DNA of 64,000 nt from Krasilnikovia cinnamomea (lineage in GTDB: Bacteria; Actinomycetota; Actinomycetes; Mycobacteriales; Micromonosporaceae). Within the stretch, counting starts at the first letter, position 1. The number at the start of each line of letters is the position of its first letter. Both the position numbers and the translations under genes were made by a program. The notes beneath the pieces were generated by a model. The model was not told the DNA's origin. It ran no database searches and saw only the letters and a program-made list of their open reading frames with translations. The stretch covers positions 3,596,001 to 3,660,000 of the forward strand of contig NZ_SHKY01000001.1 of assembly GCF_004217545.1 (NCBI RefSeq), in the 5' to 3' direction. Shown here one piece after another: positions 57,380-64,000 of the stretch.

Positions 57380-58912
57380 ATGGAGAAACTGCAACTGCCC
57401 CCGATCGACTATCGGGCGCTCGCGCCGATGTTGATCCTGTTCGGGGTGGCCTGCGTGGGGGTGCTTCTCGAGGCGCTGCTGCCCCGGCGTGCCCGGCATA
57501 CGGTGCAGCTCTCGCTCGCCCTGCTGGCCTGCGTGGCCGCGTTCATCATGGTGATCCGCGAGCGGGGCACCCGGACCATCACCATCGGCACCGCGGTCGC
57601 GGTCGACGGACCCACCCTGTTCCTGCAGGGCGCGATCCTCGTGCTGGGCGTGGTGTCGCTGCTGCTGATCGGCGAGCGCACGGTCGAGCCCGGCGGCGCG
57701 TTCGTGGCGGAGGCCGCGCTGACCGTGGGCTCGCAGAAGGACCTGCGGCAGACCACCGGGGCGGCGGGCGGCACGGAGGTCTACCCGCTGGTGCTGTTCG
57801 CCCTCGGCGGCATGCTGATGTTCGTATCCGCGAACGACCTGCTGACGATGTTCGTCGCGCTGGAGGTCTTCTCGCTGCCGCTGTACCTGCTGTGCGCGCT
57901 GGCGCGGCGGCGCCGCCTGCTGAGCCAGGAGGCGGCCCTCAAGTACTTCCTGCTCGGCTCGTACGCCTCCGCCTTCTTCCTGTTCGGCGTGGCGCTGCTC
58001 TACGGGTACGCGAACGGCGTGCACTTCAACCAGATCCACGCCGCGATCGCCAACCCGGCCCGCAGCCAGGTGCTGCTGTACGGCGGGCTCGCGTTGCTGG
58101 CGATCGGGCTGCTGTTCAAGGCCGCCCTGGCGCCGTTCCACGTGTGGACGCCCGACGTCTACCAGGGGGCGCCGACCCCGGTCACCGCGCTCATGGCCGC
58201 CTGCACGAAGGTGGCGGCGTTCGGTGCGCTGCTGCGCGTGCTGTACGTCGGCTTCGAGGGGGTCCGCTGGGACTTCCAGCCGATCCTGGGCACCATCGCG
58301 GTGCTGACCATGCTGGTGGGTGCGGTGCTGGCGGTCACCCAGACGGACATCAAGCGGCTGCTGGCGTACTCGTCGATCGCGAACGCCGGGTACCTGCTCG
58401 TCGGTGTGCTGGCGCTCAACGAGGCCGGTGTGTCCAGCACGTTGTTCTACCTGGTCGCGTACGGCTTCTCGGTGCTGGCCGCGTTCGCCATCGTCACGCT
58501 GGTGCGCGACGCGGACGGCGAGGCGACCCACCTGTCCCGGTGGGCCGGGCTGGGCCGCCGGTCGCCGCTGTTCGCGGGGGTCTTCACGTTCATCCTGCTG
58601 GCCTTCGCCGGTATTCCGTTGACCAGCGGTTTCACCAGCAAGTTCGCGGTGTTCGGGGCGGCGGTCGAGGGCGGCCAGACCTGGCTCGTGATCTTCGGTG
58701 TGATCACCAGCATGCTGATCGCGTTCCCGTACCTGCGGGTCGTGGTGATGATGTGGCTCTCCGAGCCGGGCGACAGCACCCCGGCGGTGTCGATTCCCGG
58801 CTTCCTCACCTCGGCGGCCCTGACCATCGGCGTGATCGCGACGCTGGCGCTGGGTGTGCTCCCCGCGCCGCTGCTGGACCTGAGCGACAAGGCCGCCGAT
58901 TTCGTCCGCTGA
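57380..58912 (+). CDS. nuoN: NADH-quinone oxidoreductase subunit N
   Basis: 510 residues, third antiporter-like subunit and last gene of the operon. Conserved segments: FVALEVFSLPLYLLCALARRR, EAALKYFLLGSYASAFFLFG, KAALAPFHVWTPDVYQGAPTPVTALMAACTKVAAFGALLR and TDIKRLLAYSSIANAGYLLVG. A hydrophilic insert of about 20 residues (VGSQKDLRQTTGAAGGTEVYPL) lies after the third helix, as in other actinobacteria. No strong terminator follows; the polyprenyl synthase gene begins about 110 nt on and might be partly co-transcribed. Confidence 0.96.
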   Translation: MEKLQLPPIDYRALAPMLILFGVACVGVLLEALLPRRARHTVQLSLALLACVAAFIMVIRERGTRTITIGTAVAVDGPTLFLQGAILVLGVVSLLLIGERTVEPGGAFVAEAALTVGSQKDLRQTTGAAGGTEVYPLVLFALGGMLMFVSANDLLTMFVALEVFSLPLYLLCALARRRRLLSQEAALKYFLLGSYASAFFLFGVALLYGYANGVHFNQIHAAIANPARSQVLLYGGLALLAIGLLFKAALAPFHVWTPDVYQGAPTPVTALMAACTKVAAFGALLRVLYVGFEGVRWDFQPILGTIAVLTMLVGAVLAVTQTDIKRLLAYSSIANAGYLLVGVLALNEAGVSSTLFYLVAYGFSVLAAFAIVTLVRDADGEATHLSRWAGLGRRSPLFAGVFTFILLAFAGIPLTSGFTSKFAVFGAAVEGGQTWLVIFGVITSMLIAFPYLRVVVMMWLSEPGDSTPAVSIPGFLTSAALTIGVIATLALGVLPAPLLDLSDKAADFVR

Positions 58913-59021
58913 CGGCGGTGGGCGGACCTGGAAACGGGGCAAACCCGCCCGTACTCTGAAATGATCTTGTGTGGTGTACCCCTGGGCCGGAAGCGTCGGG
59001 GGCATATGGCATCGTGAAAGT

Positions 59022-60038
59022 GTGGTGAGCACCGGTGACAGTGTGCTGAACTCGCTCGGTCTCGACATCGACCCGGCGATCGACGTGTCGGTGTCCGCGA
59101 TGCTGGGCAATGTCGAGGACGCGCTGCGGAAGAACGTGGTCAGCGCCGACCCCCTGGTGGCCGAGGCCGCCCGGCATCTCATGGACGCGGGCGGCAAGCG
59201 GTTCCGGCCGCTGATCGTGGCGCTGGGCGCCCAGTTCGGCGACATCTCGTCGCCCGACCTGGTGCCCGCGGCCCTGGTGGTGGAGCTGACCCATCTGGCG
59301 ACGCTGTACCACGACGACGTGATGGACGAGGCCGAGGTGCGCCGGGGTGCGCCGAGCGCCAACGCCCGCTGGGGCAACTCCGTCGCGATCCTGGTGGGCG
59401 ACTACCTGTTCGCGCGCGCCGCCGACATCGCGGCCTCGCTCGGGCCGGAGGCGGTGCACCTGCAGGCCCGCACGTTCGCGCGGCTGGTGCACGGCCAGAT
59501 CGCCGAGACCGTGGGCCCGCGTGGCACCGATCCGATCGCCCATCATCTGCACGTCATCGCGGAGAAGACGGCCTCGCTGATCGCCACCTCGGCCCGCTTC
59601 GGCGGGCTCTTCTCTGCGGCCTCTCCGGAGCACGTGGAGGCCCTCGCGGGCTACGGCGAGACCATCGGCATCGCCTTCCAGCTCTCCGACGACCTGCTCG
59701 ACATCGCCTCCGAGTCGGTGCAGTCCGGCAAGACCCCCGGCACCGACCTGCGCGAGGGCGTGCCCACCCTCCCGGTGCTGTACGCCCTGGCCAGCGACGA
59801 CACCGACGCCTCGGCCGTGCGCCTGCGCGACCTGCTGGCCACCGGCCCGATCACGGATGACGCCCTGCACGCCGAGGCGCTCGGCCTGCTGCGCGAGTCC
59901 GTGGCGATGAAGCGCGCCCGGGAGACCGTCCGCACGTACGCGGAGGAGGCCCGCGCTCAGCTGGCGCCGCTGCCGGACGGGCCCGCGCGCCGCGCGATGG
60001 AGTCGCTCTGTGACTTCATCGCGGACCGCACGAGCTGA
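59022..60038 (+). CDS. Polyprenyl diphosphate synthase (long-chain, menaquinone tail)
   Basis: About 338 residues. Trans-prenyltransferase with GGKRFRP (57-63), first Asp-rich motif DDVMDEAEVRRG (from Asp98) and second motif DDLLD (223-227). The residue positions before the first motif are small/aromatic (LATLYHDD), as in enzymes making C35-C50 chains. Position directly after nuo and near menG/menJ suggests it supplies the menaquinone side chain. The start is uncertain: GTG at 59022, or 59025, both preceded by a TATGGC hexamer that could be the -10 of a near-leaderless mRNA; GTG at 58971 is open but has no RBS. Confidence 0.9.
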   Translation: MVSTGDSVLNSLGLDIDPAIDVSVSAMLGNVEDALRKNVVSADPLVAEAARHLMDAGGKRFRPLIVALGAQFGDISSPDLVPAALVVELTHLATLYHDDVMDEAEVRRGAPSANARWGNSVAILVGDYLFARAADIAASLGPEAVHLQARTFARLVHGQIAETVGPRGTDPIAHHLHVIAEKTASLIATSARFGGLFSAASPEHVEALAGYGETIGIAFQLSDDLLDIASESVQSGKTPGTDLREGVPTLPVLYALASDDTDASAVRLRDLLATGPITDDALHAEALGLLRESVAMKRARETVRTYAEEARAQLAPLPDGPARRAMESLCDFIADRTS

Positions 60039-60261
60039 GGTCTCGCGCGCGCTGTCCACAGTGGTGGATCGCCGTCGGTGCCGGAAAAATCTCTGCGGCG
60101 CCGACGACGCCGTGCACCGTGCCCTGATCAGGGACAATCACCCAGAGATGGACGTCGATGACTAACCCTGGTGGGCAGATCGGCACTTCTCGACTGCTCT
60201 GAGGCATTCCGTCGGCGCACGATTCTTCATATGGTGTAAGTCCCCGGCGTCGGAGGTGGCT

Positions 60262-61056
60262 GTGCGCGACCCCCTGGCGGAGCCCTCGGACCTCATCCGG
60301 AGCGTGTCACGTGCGCTGCGCGTGCTGGAATCGGTCGGTCGGGCCCCGCGCGGACTCACCGTGAAGCAGATCGCGCGACGGTGCGAACTCACCGTCGCGA
60401 CCACGTACCACCTGGTGCGCACCTTGGCGTACGAGGGATATGTGATCCGTCGCGAGGACGGTACGTACATCGTGGGCCTGGAGATCGCCGACCGGTACCG
60501 GGAGCTGGTCTCCGCGTTCCGTGGGCCGCCCGCGGTCGGCGAGGCGCTGCGCCGGGCGGCCGTCGACACCGGATACAGCCACTACCTCGGCCGGTTCGTC
60601 GGCGGCCGGATCGCGATCACCGCGTCCGCCGACGGCCCCCGCTCGCCGTTCCTCGACGACGTGGCCCCCGGGTTCGACGAGGCCGGACACGCCACCGCGC
60701 TCGGCAAGGCGCTGCTGGCCACCCTCACCGCCGACCAGCGCGCCCGGTACCTGCGCGACTACGGCATGCGGCCGTTCACGCCGGCCACCCTCACCACACC
60801 CGAGGCGCTGGAGGCGGATCTCGCCGCGGGCGAGCGGCGCGGCATGCAACTGGAGATGGGCCAGTTCCGCCAGGGCGTCGCGTGCGGGGCGGTGGTCGTC
60901 ATCGCGGACCGCGACATGGAACGCCGGCTCGTGCTGGCCTGCGCCTTGCCCGCGGCCGAGATGCTCACCTCCGCGCGGGTCATCCGCGCCAAGCTGACCA
61001 CCGCCGCCCGCAGCGTCGCCGACGCCCTCTCGGCGGGCGACGCGGCCACGGCCTGA
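60262..61056 (+). CDS. IclR-family transcriptional regulator
   Basis: About 264 residues. N-terminal winged helix (about 12-70; LIRSVSRALRVLESVGRAPRGLTVKQIARRCELTVATTYHLVRTL) and C-terminal IclR effector domain with the conserved AGHATALGKALLATL and QGVACGAVVVIA segments. GTG at 60262 is preferred because GGAGG lies 5 nt upstream; GTG at 60256 is an alternative. Monocistronic, between the polyprenyl synthase and a sigma-factor gene. Neither the effector nor the target can be told; no catabolic operon is adjacent. Confidence 0.9.
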   Translation: MRDPLAEPSDLIRSVSRALRVLESVGRAPRGLTVKQIARRCELTVATTYHLVRTLAYEGYVIRREDGTYIVGLEIADRYRELVSAFRGPPAVGEALRRAAVDTGYSHYLGRFVGGRIAITASADGPRSPFLDDVAPGFDEAGHATALGKALLATLTADQRARYLRDYGMRPFTPATLTTPEALEADLAAGERRGMQLEMGQFRQGVACGAVVVIADRDMERRLVLACALPAAEMLTSARVIRAKLTTAARSVADALSAGDAATA

Positions 61057-61077
61057 CGTGCGGGCCTAAGACTTCTT

Positions 61078-61122
61078 TGAACCTGCACGGCGTTGAACCG
61101 GCACCGCCCCCGCGCCCGTAAG
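61078..61122 (+). promoter_or_regulatory. Candidate ECF sigma promoter with doubled -35
   Basis: TGAACC occurs twice, at 61078-61083 and 61094-61099, in the 98-bp space before the sigma-factor gene. The second is followed after 17 nt by CGTAAG (61117-61122), together resembling TGAACC-type ECF promoters such as those of the SigL group. This suggests autoregulation; the duplicated -35 could give two start sites. Confidence 0.4.
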
Positions 61123-61154
61123 AAGGGTTGGGACGCGAGGGGAGGGCGGCAGGC

Positions 61155-61670
61155 ATGGAAGACACGGATGCCGAGCTGCTCCGCGTCCTGCAGGACGAGC
61201 ACGGGGATGCGCTGTTCGCGCATGCCGTCCGGCTGGCCGGCGGGGACCGGCAACGGGCGGAGGACCTCGTACAGGAAACCCTGCTGCGGGCCTGGCGCCA
61301 CCCCGAGGCGCTGGACCCCGAGCGGGGCGCGGTGCGGTCATGGTTGTTCACCACCGCGCGCAACCTGGCGATTGACGCCTGGCGGCGCCGGTCGGTACGG
61401 GTGGGCGAGGTGGTCACCGACATGATTCCCGAGCCACCGCCCAGTGCCGACGAGGCCGACCGGGCGGTTGAGGCGTGGACGGTCGCGGAGGCGCTGGGCC
61501 GGCTGTCGGCGCAGCACCGCGACGTCCTGGTGGAGTGCTTCTACCGGGGCCGGTCCGTCGCGGAGGCGGCCGCCCGGCTGGGTGTCCCGCCGGGCACGGT
61601 GAAGTCGCGCACGCATTACGCGCTGCGCTCATTGCGAATGGTGCTGGACGAGATGGGGGTGACGGGATGA
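61155..61670 (+). CDS. ECF-type sigma-70 family RNA polymerase sigma factor
   Basis: 171 residues. Region 2 (about 12-75; DALFAHAVRLAGGDRQRAEDLVQETLLRAWRHP, SWLFTTARNLAIDAWRRR) and region 4 (about 112-165; LSAQHRDVLVECFYRGRSVAEAAARLGVPPGTVKSRTHYALRSLR). No region 3, so ECF. Its ATG overlaps the following zinc-finger anti-sigma gene (ATGA), and the pair resembles mycobacterial SigL-RslA. ATG at 61155 was chosen; an upstream frame extension is G-rich and has no RBS. Confidence 0.92.
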   Translation: MEDTDAELLRVLQDEHGDALFAHAVRLAGGDRQRAEDLVQETLLRAWRHPEALDPERGAVRSWLFTTARNLAIDAWRRRSVRVGEVVTDMIPEPPPSADEADRAVEAWTVAEALGRLSAQHRDVLVECFYRGRSVAEAAARLGVPPGTVKSRTHYALRSLRMVLDEMGVTG

Positions 61671-62374
61671 GGTGCCACCACGAGCACGACGACGGCGCGT
61701 ACGTCCTGGGCGCCCTTTCCCCGGCCGAGCGGGCCGCGTACGAGCGGCACCTGGCCACCTGCTCGTTCTGCCGGGAGGCCGTCGCGGACATCGCCGTGCT
61801 GCCCGGACTGCTGGGCCGCCTCGACCCGGCCGACCTGGAACGACTGCTCGAACCGGATCTACCGCCCGCCCGGATCTCCCGCAACCGGACCCCCGAGCTG
61901 GTGCACGCCGCCCAGACGACGCGGCGCAAGGAGCGCAAGCGGCTCCGGGTCCGGGTACTGAGCACGCTGGCGGCCGCCGCCTGCCTGGCGCTCGTCGTCG
62001 GCGCGGGAACGGTGCTCTGGATGGGGGAGACCGGCCGCCCGGATGGAGCGCCCACCGGGCCGGTCATCGCCATGACCCCGATGGGCGCCGAGATACCGGT
62101 CTCGGCGCAGATCAACGTGTCCGGCACGGCCGGCGGCACGAAGATCAACCTGGTGTGCTTCTACAACCGCAAGAGCCCCGACCTGAAGCCGTACACGGTC
62201 CGGCTCATGGCGTACGGGCCCGACGACGAGCGGGAGCAGGTCGGCTCCTGGGTCGCCTCGCCCGGCAAGGAGTTCAGCATGTCGGCCGTGACGCACTTCG
62301 CCGACGGCGCGCTGTCCCGGCTGGAGCTGGTGCGCAATGACGGCAAGGCGCTGCTGGCCTACGACGTCCCCTGA
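61667..62374 (+). CDS. Membrane anti-sigma factor with zinc-binding (zf-HC2) domain
   Basis: 235 residues. The N-terminal ZAS/zf-HC2 motif is HLATCSFC (HxxxCxxC, about 27-34) with a preceding His-rich HHEHDDGAYVLGALSP. A TM helix lies at about 96-118 (LSTLAAAACLALVVGAGTVLW). The C-terminal about 115 residues are extracytoplasmic and beta-rich (IPVSAQINVSGTAGGTKINLVC, VRLMAYGPDDEREQVGSW). It should hold the ECF sigma factor at the membrane and release it on an envelope or redox signal. The stop codon lies inside a shared bidirectional terminator. Confidence 0.9.
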   Translation: MRCHHEHDDGAYVLGALSPAERAAYERHLATCSFCREAVADIAVLPGLLGRLDPADLERLLEPDLPPARISRNRTPELVHAAQTTRRKERKRLRVRVLSTLAAAACLALVVGAGTVLWMGETGRPDGAPTGPVIAMTPMGAEIPVSAQINVSGTAGGTKINLVCFYNRKSPDLKPYTVRLMAYGPDDEREQVGSWVASPGKEFSMSAVTHFADGALSRLELVRNDGKALLAYDVP

Positions 62375-62420
62375 CGGATCCGCTGCCCGGCGCCACCGGC
62401 GTGGGTGAGCGGTCCGTCAG
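62371..62420. terminator. Bidirectional terminator containing both stop codons
   Basis: CTGACGGA..CCGCT pairs with AGCGG..TCCGTCAG (13 bp with one bulge) around a 22-nt loop. The left arm contains the TGA of the anti-sigma gene and the right arm the TGA of the convergent RarD gene, so the two genes end inside one hairpin. Confidence 0.75.
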
Positions 62421-63388
62421 CGAGGCGGCAGGGCGGCGGCCGGTTCGGTGGTGGCGGCCACCGGCCCGGCCGCCACCCTCCTGGACTCCGTGTCGGCCGC
62501 CGCGTTCCGGCCGGCGGCGCGGGCCCGGCGGATGCCGTCGACGGTGAAGATGATCAGCGCGACCCAGACCAGCGCGAAGCCCGCCAGCCGCGGGGCCGGC
62601 ATCGGCTCGCGATAGAGCAGCACCCCGCAGGCCAGCTGCAGGATGGGCGCCACGTACTGCATCATTCCCATGCCCACCAGCGAGACCCGGTTGGCCGAGG
62701 CCGCGAAGAGCAGCAGCGGGACCGCCGTGGCCACCCCGGCCAACATCATGAGTACGGTATGCCCGGCCGACACCTGCCCGAACACGGCGTCGCCCGTGTT
62801 GCCGAGCCAGCCGAGGTAGATCAGTGCGGGCAGCGCCAGGACCGCGGACTCGACGAACAACCCCTCCGCGGGCGGCAGCGACAACCGCTTCTTGATCAAA
62901 CTGTACGTACCGAACGTCGCCGCCAGTATCAGCGCGATGTACGGCAGCCGGCCGTAGTCGACCGTCAGGACGGCCACCGCCAGCGTGCCGACGCCGACCG
63001 CGACCCACTGCCACGCGCGCAGCCGTTCCCGCTGCACGCTCACGCCCAGCAGCACGACGACCAGGGGCGTGATGAAGTACCCGAGGGCCGTCTCGACCAC
63101 CCGCGACGAGTTGACGCCGTAGATGTAGGTGGCCCAGTTCAGCCCGATGAACACCGCCGCCAGCGCCGCCCCGCCGAGGCGCCGCCGGTCGCGCAGGAGC
63201 CCGCTCAGGAAGCGCCAGTTGCGCATGGCGGCCAGTACCAGGCTGACGAAGAGCACGGACCAGATCACCCGGTGCGCGAGGATCTCCAGCGGTGCGGCGG
63301 GGCGCAGCAGCTTGAAGTAGATCGGGAAGAAACCCCACATCACGTACGCGGTAAGCCCGTACACGTAGCCGCGGCGTTCGTCGTTCAT
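62417..63388 (-). CDS. rarD: EamA-family transporter RarD
   Basis: 323 residues with ten membrane helices. The start GYVYGLTAYVMWGFFPIYFKLL, HRVIWSVLFV and IGLNWATYIYGVNSSRVVETALGYFITPL are the RarD signature. It belongs to the drug/metabolite (DMT) superfamily of exporters; the substrate of RarD is unsettled. The C-terminal 35 residues (RAAGRNAAADTESRRVAAG...) are a hydrophilic tail. The gene is convergent with the anti-sigma gene and they share a terminator. Confidence 0.9.
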   Translation of the reverse strand: MNDERRGYVYGLTAYVMWGFFPIYFKLLRPAAPLEILAHRVIWSVLFVSLVLAAMRNWRFLSGLLRDRRRLGGAALAAVFIGLNWATYIYGVNSSRVVETALGYFITPLVVVLLGVSVQRERLRAWQWVAVGVGTLAVAVLTVDYGRLPYIALILAATFGTYSLIKKRLSLPPAEGLFVESAVLALPALIYLGWLGNTGDAVFGQVSAGHTVLMMLAGVATAVPLLLFAASANRVSLVGMGMMQYVAPILQLACGVLLYREPMPAPRLAGFALVWVALIIFTVDGIRRARAAGRNAAADTESRRVAAGPVAATTEPAAALPPR

Positions 63389-63503
63389 TCGCCAACAGTA
63401 AGTTGCGAAACGAGATCCGCTCCTTGCATATGTCGCAGCTCACGGCCCTGTAGGGGGTGATCACGGGAGGTTCCGCACGCCGCCGTTCTGGGACCCCCGA
63501 CCT

Positions 63504-63660
63504 TGGCTGCTGTGTTCTGGCCCGCTGGTCTGGGGGCGCCGTGGCCCTGGCTGCTGTGTTCTGGCCCGCTGGTCTGGGGGCGCCGTAGCCCTGGCTGCTG
63601 TGTTCTGGCCCGCTGGTCTGGGGCGCCGTGGCCCTCGCTGTTGCGTTTCGGCCCGCCGGT
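63504..63660. repeat. 44-bp tandem repeat, about 3.6 copies
   Basis: Copies at 63504-63547, 63548-63591, 63592-63634 and a diverged partial copy from 63635. Unit core: TGGCTGCTGTGTTCTGG then CCCGCTGGTCTGGGGGCGCC. The first three are almost identical, with 1-base differences. The period is not a multiple of three and no gene uses it, so it is an intergenic minisatellite in the 358-bp gap between RarD and the holin-family gene. Nothing else but a terminator is visible in that gap. Confidence 0.9.
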
Positions 63661-63681
63661 CGACGTGGCGGACCGACGGCG

Positions 63682-63724
63682 CGCGGAAGCGTCCTGCCGC
63701 CCGGGGGGACAGGACGCTTCCGCG
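63682..63724. terminator. 15-bp hairpin terminator
   Basis: A perfect 15-bp stem (63682-63696 with 63710-63724, arm CGCGGAAGCGTCCTG) and 13-nt loop, 22 nt beyond the stop of the holin-family gene. It should end transcription of that minus-strand gene. Confidence 0.8.
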
Positions 63725-63746
63725 TATGGGTTGGTCTGCGGGACGG

Positions 63747-64000
63747 TCAGTCGTCGCCGTCGGGGACCAGCATGTTGAGCACCCAGCTCACGACGCCGAC
63801 CACGATCGCGCCGAGGACCGCGGCGGGCCAGAAGTTGTCGACGTGGAACGGCAGGTCGAGCTGACCGGCGATCCAGCTCGTCAGCAGGAACAGCGCGCCG
63901 TTGACGACGAACGCGATGAGGCCGAGGGTCAGCACGTACAGGCCGCAGCCGAGCAGCTTGATGACCGGGCGCAGGATCGCGTTGATGAGGCCGAAGATCG
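63747..64000 (-). CDS. Phage holin family protein (mycobacterial 4TMS type), C-terminal part
   Basis: The last 83 residues of a small four-helix membrane protein; the N-terminus is beyond the window edge. Visible: FGLINAILRPVIKLLGCGLYVLTLGLIAFVVNGALFLLTSW, then GQLDLPFHVDNFWPAAVLGAIVVGVVSWVLNMLVPDGDD. The NAxLRPVxKLL ... LTLGL motif defines the mycobacterial 4 TMS phage holin family (superfamily IV), widespread as ordinary chromosomal genes. A phage origin is not implied. Function unknown. Confidence 0.88.
   Translation of the reverse strand, partial: IFGLINAILRPVIKLLGCGLYVLTLGLIAFVVNGALFLLTSWIAGQLDLPFHVDNFWPAAVLGAIVVGVVSWVLNMLVPDGDD

Noticed and set aside
63504..63660. Possible CRISPR array
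   Set aside because: The copies are directly adjacent, with no unique spacers and no cas genes.
63747..64000. Prophage because of a holin-family gene
   Set aside because: This holin family is common as isolated chromosomal genes in actinobacteria, and no integrase, capsid, tail or lysin genes are present.

Overview
The window is high-GC actinobacterial chromosome, most likely from the Micromonosporaceae (Actinoplanes/Micromonospora type). The grounds are frequent GTG and TTG starts, dense ATGA/GTGA overlaps, a BldC-type regulator, a futalosine-type menaquinone pathway, a full 14-gene nuo operon and many secreted hydrolases. From memory, the gene order ubiD-ubiA-ubiX-asnC ... mqnE ... mqnA ... 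mqnC ... menG ... geranylgeranyl-reductase ... nuoA-N ... polyprenyl synthase follows a conserved Streptomyces chromosomal arm. The rest of the content is inserted between these anchors. No tRNA, rRNA, CRISPR array, insertion sequence or prophage was seen.

Layout. 1-7.5 kb: the 3' end of ccsB, a chemoreceptor, a UbiD/UbiA/UbiX menaquinone tailoring set, a BldC-like regulator, and an Lrp regulator next to a cysteine desulfhydrase-like enzyme. 7.5-13.4 kb: a glycolipid-binding-family protein, a DEAD-box RNA helicase with an extreme repeat tail, a proline-rich membrane protein and an NlpC/P60 cell-wall hydrolase. 13.6-15.7 kb: mqnE and two small membrane proteins. 15.8-23.8 kb is an accessory secreted region. 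It holds an M14 carboxypeptidase, a small exported protein, a trypsin-fold protein that has lost its catalytic His and Ser and carries ricin-type lectin repeats, then a 1221-residue exported ALF-repeat/coiled-coil protein with a CdiA-type C-terminal domain and a 4-nt-overlapping immunity candidate. 23.8-28 kb: a VOC protein, an eroded GNAT fragment, a HelR-like helicase with a 34-G tract upstream, and a Phd/PIN toxin-antitoxin module with three operator-like repeats. 28-39.8 kb: mqnA, a two-gene glycosyltransferase operon, an aldo/keto reductase, a GH64 glucanase with a LacI-type operator, an SNF2/SWIM pair and mqnC. 40-60 kb: menG, a hypothetical gene, a MenJ-like reductase, nuoA-N and a polyprenyl diphosphate synthase. 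60.2-64 kb: an IclR regulator, an ECF sigma/anti-sigma pair, RarD, a 44-bp tandem repeat and the end of a phage-holin-family gene.

How it works together. MqnA and MqnE start menaquinone synthesis from chorismate and MqnC cyclises the product. UbiA (MqnP-like), UbiD (MqnL-like) and UbiX prenylate and decarboxylate the ring, the polyprenyl synthase supplies the tail, MenG methylates, and the MenJ-like enzyme saturates the tail. Complex I (nuoA-N) then reduces the menaquinone. mqnB and mqnD are not in this window. The most novel-looking part is 17.4-23.8 kb: a predicted secreted polymorphic toxin with immunity, beside a pseudoprotease-lectin.
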